From: Stomorhina lunata
Taxonomy: Eukaryota; Arthropoda; Insecta; Diptera; Rhiniidae
NCBI GenBank assembly: GCA_933228675.1
Contig: OW121740.1
Location: 54,328,174 to 54,392,173, forward strand
DNA: 64,000 nt
Direction of reading: 5' to 3'
This document shows positions 21,001-31,107 of the stretch, one piece after another. The notes beneath the pieces are model-generated. The model had not been told where the DNA came from, did no database searches, and was given only the letters and a program-made list of their open reading frames with translations. The stretch's first letter is position 1. Each line of letters begins with the position of its first letter. The position numbers and the translations under genes were made by a program.

Positions 21001-24000
21001 ATATGTAGCTTTACAGAAACAAACAAATTAATCAGATTAATAAATCAGGTCAAGTTTGGGTCAGTTTAAAATTTTGTCTTTGCAGTTGAAAAACACAAAA
21101 TTTCTATTCAAAATTTTATGTCTTGTAAAATAACGCAGAAAGATAAAAGAAAGGAAATGTAAATAATACCTAAAAAATATACTTTATTCAAAATTTTTAA
21201 GTACTATAGAAGTAAAAGCTTAAAATTTTTAAAATAACTTCCAACATTTTTAACGAAAAGCGGTGGAGATACTAATCTCATGCGAATTGAAAGATGTAAA
21301 AGAAAATGTTAACTTTTGGTGCCATATTTCTTTAAACTGTCTTCAGAATTTATGTTAGTTTAAAAAAATGGTGCCAATTCACCTGCACTTGGGTACTTAA
21401 TGAGTCTATTCTGATTCTTATGTATAGAGATAAAAAAAAAAGAACTTAAATTAAAAGAAAGAGCAGTAGATAGCAGATCAATTAATATTTCCCCTACATT
21501 TTCCATTCATTTCGATTGATTATTTACTCTTCCTTAATTAACGTTTTCCTGTTATTATCAATTATCTTTCTACGGAAATTTGCATTTTTGGGTTATCAAT
21601 CACCATGTTAAGAACAATTCTTTACTATGGTTCTGACATCACACAAGCCCAAACCCGACATACAACTTTAAAGCACTATGTATTAATATTTCATTAATTA
21701 ATGAGCCGATATAACAAATCAAATCAAATAGGGTGTTTACTCGAGTAATGTTTGCTCGATTAATCGGTAAAATTAAATCACTAAGTCGCTCGAGTAAATT
21801 AAAATGACTATTTTCAAATAAAGATTTATTTTAGTAATTTTCCACGAGTAATCGAGTTACTCGAGTAAAAATATTTAATACTTTTCTTCAGTATTTTTTA
21901 AAAGTACGAGTATTAATAAAATAAAACAAATAAAATTGTTGGATATGTAAGCCTCATTCGCTTCATTCGTACACATTTGTTGCAATAAATAATAATGGCT
22001 TAAATTGAAATTTCGTATTTTGAGATATTGACTAAAATAGGTATATAAATAAGGGTTTTGTATAAAAAAAGTTAAAATATAAAAGCGTATAGTTTTATTA
22101 TTAATGACATTTTGTACTTGAAATTAGGCTGAGTGATAGATCGTGATCGAAGCAATTAGAATATGTAATAAAATAAAAAGCAACTATGTCATCTTAAGCC
22201 ATTATCAGTTTTTGGCAGAGCTATTATACTTCGGTAGGAAACTGTTTTGACAGCATCGCCATATAATAAGATAGTAACGAATGGAATAACAAAAAGAGGT
22301 CAGATGGGATAATAGGCTCACAAAGCTATCTAGAGAAAATTGGTCAAGAAACAGAGGCAAAGCGTAGATAATTTACTTCTCTATCAAGAGTATCTTGGTA
22401 TTTTTCTCAAGTCTTGTCCAATGAGGTGAAGCTGAAAGTTTTACAGTATCCAATAATGAGTGACCTTTCTCATAAAGATGACAAATAGGTATCTTGAGCT
22501 ACACAATGCTGAGGAGTATTTACGGCAGTTTCGTTAAATTTCATTTAAAAAGATAAAGCCTGAAGCACTACAATAAGGTGTTACCTATTTCATAAAGATG
22601 GCAAGTATGTATCCTAATCTACTCAATGCTAAGCAGAGAAAATTGTTAAAAAGCGCAGACAAAGCGTGGACAAGTTTGGAAGAATTTATCTTGAAAATTT
22701 CCTTAAGTTTTAATCAATAAGGATTCGGAAGATATGGATGTATTAATTTTCATCAGATATAGCCCTCTTTGTATAGAAAACATTCTCACTATCAAGACCT
22801 AAAGCATCAATACAGGTATTAATAATGCCGGGACACTGTATACCTACTAGGTATATACAAATATATGGTACATATGTTAATTAAATAAAACACTATAATT
22901 TTATTTAAAAAAATTTGTTAACAATATAAATATGGAAAAATTTTAATCGTGTAATTTTAAGATAAATATTTTAATAGACTAATTTTTACCCATTTATCGA
23001 TTTTCCTAGTACAGTATAATCTCGTTAACACGGACAATTGAAAACAACGTGGTGTCCGAAATGTCAAAATGTATGAATTACCGAGACAAGTGGAATAACA
23101 AAAGAAAACGTTTTTCTTTTATTTAAAAGAAATTGATTTCAATATTAAATATTTCTAAATATTGTAGTTAATATACTCAAAAACACTTTTTCAAAATTCT
23201 TCAATCTGTCAATTGTGACAAAAATAGTTTGTGATTTTCATCTGGAGAATTATACTTTAATTTTTCTTTTGATAGGCCATATATTTGATGTTTTTAAGCT
23301 TTAATACATCCCCAACTGGTAGCTTTTGCTCATTGCAATATTTTATACATGTTTTAATGGCAGATATGGCCTGAGAATACTATATTTTTGAAACATTAGT
23401 GCCATATTAAATGTGATATCAACTTCGTCATTAAGCCAATTATTAATCTCAATTGAATTATAGACTTCAGGTGCTAGATCAACAAGTAAATCAGTTACAA
23501 ATCAAAAAGACATCATCTTTTAATGAAACGTTTTAAGGGAATCCATTAATTTTTTAAGCTCGACAAAATTGTAGATAAGAAACCTTTACGATAGCATACT
23601 TTTAATATCCGAATGGCATTTTGATCAATTATTTGAAGTGCAATTTGGTAGAAAGAACATAACACAAATTTTGTTGTTCATATCTGCTAGAGATTTTGAA
23701 TGACATGATGCGTTGTCTACTATCAAAAGTGCTCTATTAGTTAAGCTACTATCTTAAAGATGACGTTTAACTTGTTTAACGATAGATTTTTAAACCAATT
23801 TTTAAAAATTAGTACTGTCACCCATGCATTTTTGTCAGAAATTTTTAAAAATTTTATTCTATATCGAGATCAAAAATTGTTAAGCCAGCCATTACTTGCT
23901 TTGAATTTATCATTTGCCCCATGAACTTCTGCACATAAAAGTTTAACTTTTTCTGAATTATTTCAGACGTAGCTGATGCATTAGATTCTTTTTATTAGTA

Positions 24001-26119
24001 AACCAATTATATAAACGTTCTTCCATCACCTCATATTCAGCACTTCGCATACCTTGTCCCAGTCCTAAACTAGCAGAAAAAATTCTTCAGAAACAAAAAA
24101 AAATGTTACGCAGTCTAAGTTTTTATGCAAAAGCAATTAAAGTAAATGCTGTCCGAACTATTGAGGTAGAAAATAAATTATGTTGTCCGGATTACAGAGC
24201 TATCCCAGTAAGAAAAAAGGTTTATTCTCAAATTGAGGATGATTTGAAAATAAATCTTTTTTCAAAGGTCAAACGTTTGATACTGATTTGAGAATAATAG
24301 CGTTCTCAACAAAAAGGGGACTTTATTCTCAAATTGAGAAATGCCTTTATTCTCAAATCATTATCAAACCTCATTCTTAAAGGTTTTTCAAGTGTGGATA
24401 TCATCTACATGTGGAACATAAATAAAATTGCGTTGTATTTTTGATATTGTTGAGTTTTTTTATTTTGTTTTTGAAAGTTAATGTTAAAGTAAAAAAAAAA
24501 TTAAGAAACATTGAAAATTTACTTATGCATATGAATATTATTGTATTTTTAATCAAAATAATTTTATGAAATTTAGTAAAGGGACAACGCAATTAAAATT
24601 GTCCATTGTTCCATAATTTCAAATATGGATCAATTTTTAAAAAATCCGCAGAAAAAAACAACGATGAAACGCAATGCCATTAAAATATCTTAAACATTAA
24701 ATTTCTTTTAAAGTTTGAAAAAAATTTTAAAATAAGGTTTGACATCAAATTTATATAACACCATTTTCAAATTATTCTCAAATCATCTTGATAATGATTT
24801 AAGAATAACCTTTATTCTCAATTTGAGAAACTATCATTTTTCAAACGTTTATTCTCAAATGAACCTTCATTTGAAATTAATGGTGAATCTCAAACATCTG
24901 TTCAGGTTTGAAAAAAGTTTGAAAAAAACGTTTAATATCAAATGTAAAAGTCATCATATTTTAAACGTTTAACACTGTTCTTACTGGGATAGTAAAAAAT
25001 TAAGTTTCCGGATTGCCGCTCTGTCTGGATTAGCCGGTGTCCGCAATATCAAAATTGCACTGTAATTCAAAAACCACATTTTCAAGTTATTTGAATACTC
25101 AAACAATAAAAAGTCGAGTAACATTAACACCCTAGTATCATATGAAAGTGCTTAATAATGTATCTTTCATGAGTTAACATACCTCTCCCAAAGAATTCCT
25201 AGGTTTTTTTCACGAAAATATTTTAACATAGGAAGTCTTGTTCTGATTTTAAGCTCTTGTCAGTTTGAAATATTAAAAAATTATTATGAAAATGTTGACA
25301 ATAGAAAGATATTTTGGAACACTTTTAAATGAATAGATTTAATTTTTGGTTCCTAAATTTCAGAGATATAAGGTTTTAAATTTTCAAGCCTCAAAGGTCT
25401 ATAACTCCCTAATAGAGCTTTTAAATGAAAGTAATTTTAAGGCCCTATCAGAGGAAATTCGCCAAAAAAAAATCTGTGGAATACAGTAGCTTTTGACTTG
25501 ATTCGAAATGTGTCTTTTTTTATACTTAGTTATTTACAAATAATTTTATATAAGACCATGCTTAGAAATAGGTCTAAGTCGATTTTTTTGTTTAATAATG
25601 GAAGTAAAAGCAAAGTGACATAGATACATTAGTATCTAATTCGATAAAAATAACCAGATATGTATAAAATCAATATTAATAAATTGTTGTTCAATTTAAT
25701 AATATATTGTTAATACCTGCCAGCACGTTTATACTTTCAAATCATTAATACACATCAGTTTGGAATGAAATAATGGCAAAACAAAAGATAGTAAATTGAA
25801 AAACTAGCATAAACTTACAACTCTAACGCCACAGAAACTTTTCGATACACACGTACACACATGTTTTTAAAGAAATTACATAATATTTTTATATTTTAAA
25901 GAGCTATTTGTTAAATTAATGTTTTAAAAGTGCAACACGAGAGGCAAATGCACTTGCTTGCAAAATAAAATGGAAAATGAATACAAAATATTAAATAAAA
26001 CAAAGCGAACATTTGCAAGAAGACAAAACTTACCTTGAGATACCTCCACCACCTCCAGTGGATATACCGCCTCCTCCACCACCGCCGCTAGGGCGATTTT
26101 TGCGTTTATTGTTGTTCAT
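8751..26119 (-). CDS. Atx2: Ataxin-2 orthologue, five coding exons
   Basis: RNA-binding-protein partner that acts in cytoplasmic RNP granules and translation control; in flies it works with poly(A)-binding protein and Twenty-four in clock translation (family knowledge). Coding parts: 26119-26034, 13474-13110, 13044-10537, 9261-9116, 9047-8751, giving 1133 residues. Visible in order: a short Gly-rich N-terminus (MNNNKRKNRPS), Lsm domain around 50-130 (NIYEGVFRTFSQNFDVALEL), LsmAD region around 175-255 (ending FKEREAKAEKLAAEIE), an Arg-Glu alternating tract around 264-313, a long Gly/Ser/Met then Gln/Pro/His-rich low-complexity segment, the PAM2 motif at 906 (LNPSAKPFTP) that binds the PABP MLLE domain, and a Pro-rich C-terminus. 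Length is close to the Drosophila protein, about 1.1 kb residues. Start is the first ATG of exon 1, after an A-rich leader. No frame break is seen; this is a live gene. Confidence 0.93.
9116..9261 (-). CDS. Atx2: Atx2 coding exon 4
   Basis: Acceptor ACTTTCAG before 9261 and donor GTAAG at 9115-9111; 146 nt take phase 1 to phase 0. Residues 987-1035 read PMTPSQMHASAATG, FISYPQTPHAPHFQ and end QPYAPPM. The Gln/Pro/Ala-rich character continues that of exon 3 and fits the family's C-terminal region. Confidence 0.88.
9600..10500. repeat. 29/31-bp satellite array filling Atx2 intron 3
   Basis: About 30 tandem monomers with core AAATTTTTGAAAAATTTCCT. Most monomers are 29 bp (..AAAAAGTAAAT..); a block at about 9715-9830 and another at about 10065-10245 have 31 bp (AGTGTAAAT). 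A two-monomer variant with GCTACAAAA at about 10360-10395 indicates local duplication. The array makes up about 70% of the 1275-bp intron and stops about 30 bp from the exon 3 donor. Confidence 0.95.
10537..13044 (-). CDS. Atx2: Atx2 coding exon 3, LsmAD, RE tract, low-complexity region and PAM2
   Basis: Acceptor TTTTACTAG before 13044, donor GTGAGT at 10536-10531, phase 1 at both ends; residues 151-986. It opens with SRFEEKELEPWDPSG and WDPNDMFRKNENTFG, the LsmAD region. From about 12706 down to 12556 comes an almost pure Arg-Glu alternation of about 50 residues. The next 550 residues are Gly/Ser/Met/Asn-rich then Gln/Pro/His-rich with many CAG/CAA runs, the kind of disordered segment that drives granule assembly in this family. 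PAM2 (LNPSAKPFTPRS) is coded at 10780-10745. An overlapping upstream ATG in the intron (frame starting 13102) is not used. Confidence 0.93.
13110..13474 (-). CDS. Atx2: Atx2 coding exon 2, Lsm domain
   Basis: Acceptor GGGTGTAG precedes 13474; donor is GTGAGT at 13109-13104, phase 1. The 122 residues include YNNAYFMHAATALVGNVVQM, RLRSGNIYEGVF and SQNFDVALELP, the Sm-like fold, then VMIFPYDTVVSISAKDFDSQ and the start of the LsmAD linker. The fold is thought to bind RNA or RNA-decay partners in this family. Confidence 0.92.
14112..15309 (+). mobile_element. Tc1/mariner relic of the DD37E type
   Basis: Inverted termini AGGAGTGCGCACGAAAAAAA (left) and the complement of AGGAATGCGCACAAAAAAAT (right, ending at 15309, then TA). 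At about 14920-15080 a plus-strand broken frame reads FWPDLATCHYSKKAIEW, NNVDFVPKQANPPN and GLRPIKRYWAL, the second and third catalytic regions. Counting from that Asp to the residue in the RPI(E) position gives 37 intervening residues, as in mosquito ITmD37E-type elements. The last catalytic Glu is Lys here and upstream frames are broken, so the copy is dead. Confidence 0.65.
16011..16177. mobile_element. 167-bp miniature TIR element in the LINE
   Basis: Ends are near-perfect inverted repeats of about 35 bp, GGACCTGTTCGGAAATGCAT at the left and the complement of GGGCCTGTTTGGAAATGCAT at the right. AAC flanks both sides (16008-16010, 16178-16180). The related LINE copy at 19.9 kb reads INIPDNIDYC without interruption, which shows the empty site and confirms both boundaries. 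Confidence 0.85.
16846..17123. repeat. 139-bp tandem duplication in LINE copy 1
   Basis: The segment beginning CATGACTACTGTAGCAGTTG occurs at 16846 and again at 16985 with only a few changes, so the C-terminal Cys/His motif of the LINE is present twice. The two units differ at roughly 3% of positions, so the duplication is younger than the decay of the LINE. Confidence 0.85.
17280..19125. other. Intronic stretch, no gene recognised
   Basis: No terminal repeats delimit an element. A less AT-rich block at about 17690-18130 has mixed composition and a 63-codon minus frame (17790-17981, VRGLLKITEVVGEFSEAVSV) that I do not recognise; it may be an old transposon. From 18480 on it is AT-rich. Confidence 0.4.
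19130..20185 (-). pseudogene. RNase-H-bearing non-LTR retrotransposon, copy 2
   Basis: Paralogue of the copy at 15345 on the opposite strand. An open 224-codon frame (20098-19424) covers the end of the RT connection (AVRLSTIETWSHPQTRYSTI) and a complete RNase H domain: YTDGSK with the first Asp, QSETSAIHKA with the Glu, CIDSQAAIKS with the second Asp, and WVPGQNNIPGNSAADKLAK with the last Asp. All four catalytic positions of the RNase H fold are kept. Upstream (to 20185) the frame continues as GALQSL.TTPSKAIFAMINWLP with a stop. Downstream a fragment homologous to 21806-21962 interrupts at 19227-19368, and the Cys/His tail (CHCPA..LRDH) resumes at 19217-19130. Confidence 0.8.
19227..19368 (-). 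mobile_element. Insertion in LINE copy 2, homologous to 21806-21962
   Basis: The sequence from GACTATTTTCAAATAAAGAT through CGAGTAATCGAGTTAC to GTTGGATATGTAAGCCTCAT is shared with 21806-21962 in the same plus-strand orientation. It sits between two pieces that are contiguous in LINE copy 1, so it arrived as an insertion; it is an internally deleted part of the element starting at 21731. Confidence 0.6.
20190..21725. other. Intronic stretch, no gene recognised
   Basis: AT-rich with short AGC-type runs near 20560-20590 and GTT repeats at about 20718-20733. No terminal repeats or protein similarity seen. Confidence 0.5.
23540..24070 (-). pseudogene. Decayed pogo-like transposase
   Basis: Minus-strand pieces in order from 24070 downward: SAEYEVMEERLYNWFTNKKN, then ASATSEIIQKKVKLLCAEVH with KFKASNGWLNNF, which is the CENP-B-type helix-turn-helix DNA-binding region of pogo transposases. 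Further down (about 23730-23580) come ALLIVDNASCHSKS with the second catalytic Asp, VMFFLPNCTSNN, and in another frame DQNAIRILKVCYRKG with the third. Most of the segment between DNA-binding domain and DDE core is gone and frames shift at least twice. It is a dead copy. Confidence 0.7.
24203..24989. mobile_element. 787-bp non-autonomous TIR element inside the pogo-like element
   Basis: Ends TCCCAGTAAGAA and TTCTTACTGGGA with TA at both sides (24201-24202, 24990-24991). The interior repeats TTATTCTCAAATTGAG-type phrases in both orientations at 24220-24370 and 24770-24880, so the arms stay complementary well beyond the short terminus. No coding capacity. Confidence 0.8.
26034..26119 (-). CDS. 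Atx2: Atx2 coding exon 1 (residues 1-28 and part of 29)
   Basis: Encodes MNNNKRKNRPS followed by Gly runs and ISTGG..GIS. The exon ends TCTCAAG before GTAAGT at 26033-26028, a strong donor, in phase 2. The split Arg codon is completed by the first base of exon 2. Twelve and a half kilobases separate it from exon 2, so it would be missed by a search limited to long frames. Confidence 0.85.
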
Positions 26120-27250
26120 TATTTTGTGGCTTTTCCTTTATCGACGATAGGAAAAGTAATTTATTGGCTGCAACCAAAAAAAGACAACCGACTAATTTTT
26201 TAGGCACAAACAAAGGTTTTGTTAATTTTCAGTTTTATTTTTTTTTTCGCTTTGCGTTTTTGCTGGCTTCTTTCTTTCTAACAGCTTTTGATTGTTATTA
26301 CAATTTTTAATTTATTTGTTTTATACAACAATTTGTTTTATTTTATTTTCTGGGTTTTAAGTTGCAAAAATTCCAGTTTTTAGTTTTGTTCCGTTTTTTT
26401 ATGTTACTTTTTCTCTTCTTTTGGCTTGATTTAATACAATTTACTTTTTCTCTTTTTTGCCAACTTCACTGCAGTTTGTATTTGTTGTTTTTGTTGCTGC
26501 TTTTGCCTTTTGTAGAAATCGTTAATTTCAACGCTGGTCTTTTTCTTTTTCCTTGTTTTTATTTTTTTGTTGTTTATTCAACTTCTTTTGTTCCTTGTAG
26601 TTTCCCTCGTTTTTATTTTTACGGGTTCATGCAGTTTATTTTCTTTTTTAATTTCGCGTTTGAAAAATTTTCTTGGAATTTCTTTGACTAATTATATGTT
26701 TTTTCTTTCTCGCCTTTCAAAATAATTTCTGAGTTTCGTTTTGTTTTTTCTTTTATTCTGTCTTTGATCAGTGTGAGTTGTTTCTGTTTCTTGTTCGTTC
26801 TTCGAATTTTTTTTTGGCTTCAACTTCGCTGCAAAATTTTCACGTTTTTCTTTTTCCTCTTTTAACGTGTAATTCGTACGTTTGCCTTCGCTGTCTCACT
26901 CTTTTGCTCTGCTAACGCTCAGTCGCTGTTCTGCTTACACAAACACTTTGCACTGACTGACTCTGATTGACGACGACTGTGTTTTCCTACCAAATTTAAC
27001 TTGACCAACTTTCGCCACGTAATTTCTCCTGTTTTCGCCTGATTTTCAATGTCGATTTCATATGATTCCTGTGTGACACGTTTAACTACTTACTTTTCTT
27101 ATGTATTTGCTAATTTTTAAGTTGATAACAATTATTTTTTAACAAATTTTTAATTGCTATTTTAACTTTTACTTCGGCAATTCCACATATGCGTGACAAC
27201 CGTAATAACAAAGTGTTGCCAGACTTCCATTTCACAGCAGCGATGCCGTT
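26120..27250 (-). promoter_or_regulatory. Atx2: Atx2 5' leader and promoter region
   Basis: The minus strand is strongly A-rich up to about 26880, as expected of a long fly 5' untranslated leader. At about 26950-26975 it reads GTCAGTCAGTGCAAAG, an initiator-like TCAGT context without a TATA box upstream, and this is my best guess for the start region. A possible leader intron acceptor (TTGCAG at about 26170) precedes CCAATAAATTAC. None of this is proven by sequence alone. Confidence 0.35.
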
Positions 27251-27956
27251 TCAATGAAAAGTGTTGACAAAACACGGATAAAAAATCGCTAGAATTGATA
27301 TTACAAGAAAGATGCCAGACACGAAATTCCTCTTTTCACTTGCCTTCCTTTTACACGGGCCATAATTTGAAATATATTCTATTAAAATTATAGAAAAACA
27401 TCAAATAAGATATTTTGTGATGGCGTTCATTTAGGCCAAATAACTTAATCAACAAACAAACAAATAAGATATTTGGATCGTAAAATTCAATTTACAATTT
27501 TTTTTATTAAATTCGTACAAACAAAAATTGTATCTTGGAATAAAAAACACGTTCCATTCGCAATGGTTTTGAAAAAGGTTTTGTTTCGAAACATTTTAAA
27601 CTAAGGAGGAGTCCTTACCGTTTCCAGAAGTAACACTCAGGTCAATAATGCCAATCGTAGTTTATACATGAATTGGGTTACATTTTTTGGAAAGGGTATA
27701 TATAGTACACAGGTAATGCTGATCACAAGGAGAAACATATTTTTAGAACAATGAAGATGTGAAATTTGTTGTCATAATAAACAATTTAATAGAAATGAGA
27801 TATAGGCGATTCACATTATGAATTTTTATGAGTTTTCGATAATGAAAACACTATCGCAAACTCTATCGTGCACATTTTGTGTTTTCGTCAGAAATTAATT
27901 TTTACACTCGCGTTTTTATTAAAACGAGCACTAAATATTAAACATAATTGCATTAA
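27250..27956. other. Intergenic, no gene recognised
   Basis: AT-rich flank upstream of Ataxin-2 with no frame or repeat boundary that I can support. Confidence 0.5.
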
Positions 27957-28074
<118 letters not shown>

Positions 28075-28099
28075 TATCACAATTAAGCATTAATTTTAT

Positions 28100-28790
28100 T
28101 TTTTTTTTTTTTTTAATAAAATGTTTGTTTTTATATTTTTTCATTTTAAACTGACATTTATTTTTTTATTTTCTTATTCTTCTTCATTAGAGTTGTAATA
28201 AATCGGATCAATTGTATCGATATTTAAAACGTTTTCAAATAACGTTTTAAAATAAGTTTTGGTTGAAAACTTACACACAAGGAGTTTTCATTTTGTATGT
28301 GAAAACTTAAGTTTTCAATATTGTTTAGGCCGAAAACTACTTTATTGAGTCTTCGAGCTTAATGTGAATGAGCTATTATTACAAAAATTTATGTTGCCGT
28401 GACTGGACCTCGAACAGAGGCTGAATTTGATATGTTATGATTAGTAGACGACGTTCTAAGTGCATAAGTTTGGAGAACCTTACCTACATAAATGGCCTAT
28501 ATTTACAACCTGTTTAGGTCAAAGGCCTAGCCTTTTTAAGAATTCCAAGCGCTTCGATCCAGTGCGCATATTCTCCAGGCCAAGCTTACAAAGATTTCAA
28601 AACCATATACTGCTTCGGTATTTGGGTACTTTTGCCAATGATTATATCAGTGGGAAATGTAGCTCACATCTTGCTATACTAAACCATGTGTGCTCCACTT
28701 TTTGTCTATTATAAGCAGAGGTCGTCACAAAGAGAACAGAATAAAAAATCGTCGGCAGAGTTGCCGCTTTTTATACAGTTACTAAAAAAG
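28100..28790. other. Intergenic, no gene recognised
   Basis: The plus-strand frame at 28460-28714 (84 codons) is not recognised and has no context. A GTTCGAGGTCC phrase on the minus strand near 28410 resembles a pol III B box but no SINE body follows. Confidence 0.35.
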
Positions 28791-28819
28791 GTATTTTTGC
28801 GATGTGTATTTCTGGAATT

Positions 28820-29450
28820 TTAAAAAGAAAACGTTTTTTCTCTCCATTTTTTAAATATTTTTATCAAAAATTTTTCTTTACAAAATTTTTTTTATCAAAA
28901 ATTTTGTCTATAGAAAATTTGTTTATCAAAAATTTTTCTATAGAAATTTTATTTTATGAACATTTTTTTCACAATTTTTTCTATGGAAAATTTGTTTATC
29001 AAAATTTTTCCTACAGAAATTTTTTTAATAAACACTTTTCTATAGAAAATTTTTTGATTCAAAATTTTTTCTATGAAAAATTTGTTTATCAAAAATTTTC
29101 CTGTAGAAAATTTTTTCTGCAAAAATTTGTTTATCAAAAATTTTTCCATAGACAATTTTTTTATCAAAAATTTTTCTGTAGAAAATTTTTTTATTAAAAA
29201 AAATTTTTAAATAAATTTTTTTTTTATCGAAAATTTTTTTTATCAAAAATTTTTCTGTAGAAAATATGTTTATCAAAAATTTTTCTGTAGAAAATATGTT
29301 TATGAAAAATTTTTCTTTAGAAAATTTGTTTATCAAAAATTTTTCTATAGAAAATTTTCTTTGAAAAAAAATTTTTATTGAAAATTTTTCTAAAGAAAAT
29401 TTATTTGTTATTTTTATCAAAAGTTTTTCTATAAAAAAATGTATCGAAAA
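28820..29450. repeat. AT-rich tandem array with TTTTTCTATAGAAAA units
   Basis: About twenty degenerate units of roughly 30 bp of the form ATCAAAAATTTTTCTATAGA followed by AAATTTG. Each unit contains a short palindrome (TTTTCTATAGAAAA). Long open frames on both strands (plus 28802-29197, minus 29040-29420) are consequences of the repeat. Confidence 0.85.
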
Positions 29451-29459
29451 TATCTAAAA

Positions 29460-30225
29460 AATATTTTTTATCTAAAAAATATAATCAAACTTTAAAAATC
29501 TGAAATTGTTTAATATGTATTAGAATTTATTTCTGTTTCGGTTACATTTGTTTCAAACAATTTTTATATAATTAATAGTGTCGTGGGAACAGAAAATCAA
29601 AACAATAAGTAATGTTTGCTTTTATGTCTAATGTAGACGTTGGGTGATAATAATATAAATATATCTTGTGTAGGTTGTCTGTTTATAAAATGTTTAGTGT
29701 TGCTCAATGTTCGTTTAAAAAAACACCACATCCGCTTAATGGCGTTTTTAGTAGTCTGTGTATAAAATTAACATTAAGAAGCGTTACCAATAATGGCGGC
29801 TTTTGTCGTTTATTTTTGAAAATGTGTTTCTCTACTTATGTATAGTTTATTTATTGAGATAAATCGAGTATTTTGAATCCAATGGTGCTAACCTTTTTTT
29901 GAGGTTAGCTCTAGTTTTAGAGATATAGCGTTATTAAAAAAATGAATTAATTTAATTAAAAAAAAATTAAAGTTCGGCAAATTATCTTTAAATAGGACTA
30001 ACATTTTTAACAACACTAACAAAATCACCAAAGATTAGATAGGGTTGGAACTTTGCAATCAATTGTCTTTTTATTTATTGAATCTTTCTTTTTCAGAAAT
30101 TTACAATATGTATTAAAATCTTAACCTATATTTCCAGTGCAATAACAAATATGAATTAATCTATCTGTTCAGATCGAACGTTCTCATCCTTCTGCGTCTG
30201 CGACCCTCTGGTGTTAGCAATGCCC
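29460..30225. other. Intergenic, no gene recognised
   Basis: AT-rich; no repeats or reading frames of note. Confidence 0.5.
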
Positions 30226-31106
30226 TTGCAAGGGGGACCATTTGCCATAGGGGCGCATTTGCCACCACTAATTTTCTTGAAAACTAACTTATCTTTTTTG
30301 ATGCTGTAATCGATTTTATATTCGTTTATCATTAATATTCTATATCTCAAATTTTGACTGGCGTAGCTTTTAAATTTAAAATATCAGGCGTGATCTATTG
30401 TTTCAGCAGACCCTGAAAAAATATTTTGCTACAAATATTTTTGTAATATTTTCCTTAGTTTTTTTGTTATCCTAAGAAATTATTTATTAGTTTAATAAAC
30501 AATATAGTATTGAGAACAAATATTTTAAGTTTTTATCAATAAATCTATTTCTTATGTAAAAAATAGTTCTTTATATCTAACGACTCGACCTGGGGTACAT
30601 TTGCCATACACATAAAACAAAGCAACTCGTGGACATTTTTTTTGAGCTCAACATTTGTAATATCCCTAAAAAGGATACCGTATTTTGGTTGCCAGCCCCA
30701 ATCCATCTTAATATTTTTTAATGTTGATGTGTCACACTACAATGTTAACAGAGGGCCAATAGTTTACATTTTGATCTCTGATTTTTTTACTGTTTTGTTT
30801 AATTAATCCATGTGAAATGAACTTGAATTAATTTTTTGGTTTGTTTTGTATATTAGAGCTTTAAAGAAATAAAAATGTACTTTGTTACAGCAATTTTTTT
30901 ACTTCTTTTTTGTACCAAACTTATTGGCAAATGTGCCCCATGGTTGGGGCACATTGGTCACTTTTAGTTAATTTGCTATTTTTCAAATTTGATACATAAA
31001 GAAAAGTTGTAGGCAATCTGAACCAACACAGTTTAAAGCTAACATATATAGGTACCTATGAAGAACAAAAAAAATTAAAAAAAGTGGCAAATGCTCCCCC
31101 TTCTAC
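30226..31106. mobile_element. Noncoding element built around a GGGGCACATTTGCCA motif
   Basis: The motif GGGG(x)(x)CATTTGCCA occurs at 30229, 30249 and 30594 in plus orientation and inverted at about 30924 and 31083; a weaker plus copy (GGGGCACATTGGTCA) is at 30947. The outermost copies, GGGGGACCATTTGCCA and the complement of GGGGGAGCATTTGCCA, would serve as termini. A minus frame of 64 codons (30156-30350) crosses the left edge and is unlikely to be a gene. Confidence 0.45.
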
Positions 31107-31107
31107 C

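Larger units (their letters stand above)
23012..25062 (-). mobile_element. pogo-like element
   Basis: Left end TACAGTATAATCTCGTTAAC and right end (complement) TACAGTGCAATTTTGATATT; TA flanks both (23010-23011, 25063-25064). CAGTATAAT is the pogo/Tigger type terminus. The element carries a decayed transposase on the minus strand and a 787-bp TIR element in its 5' part. Confidence 0.75.
21731..25132. mobile_element. Outer element of a three-level nest, GGGTGTT termini
   Basis: Left end GGGTGTTTACTCGAGTAATG follows TA; the right end is the complement of GGGTGTTAATGTTACTCGAC and is followed by TA. Subterminal CTCGAGTAA motifs recur on the left (21740-21870), a layout seen in hAT-type elements, although a TA rather than an 8-bp duplication is suggested. 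The interior at 22190-22720 is homologous, in inverted orientation, to 36060-36480. No transposase of its own is recognised. The terminal match is short, so the right boundary is tentative. Confidence 0.45.
13475..26033 (-). other. Atx2: Atx2 intron 1, 12.6 kb
   Basis: The intron runs from GTAAGT at 26033 to TAG at 13475. It carries at least seven transposon copies in both orientations (14112-15309, 15345-17270, 16011-16177, 19130-20185, 21731-25132, 23012-25062, 24203-24989). Elsewhere it is AT-rich without recognisable exons. The stretches 13480-14110, 17280-19120, 20190-21725 and 25135-26030 hold no gene I can support. Confidence 0.8.

Noticed and set aside
21731..25132. Assigning the outer element to hAT by its CTCGAGTAA subterminal repeats
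   Set aside because: The 8-bp flanks differ (AATCAAAT and AGTATCAT) and a TA duplication fits better, so the superfamily is left open.
26362..26691. 109-codon Phe/Leu-rich plus-strand frame resembling a membrane protein
   Set aside because: It is the complement of the A-rich Ataxin-2 leader; T-rich DNA translates to Phe/Leu.
28390..28450. Possible fourth SINE head (GTTCGAGGTCC B-box-like on minus strand)
   Set aside because: No A box at the right distance and no SINE body.
28802..29420. Phe/Lys/Ile-rich frames of 126-131 codons on both strands
   Set aside because: Produced by the AT-rich tandem array; composition follows the repeat unit.
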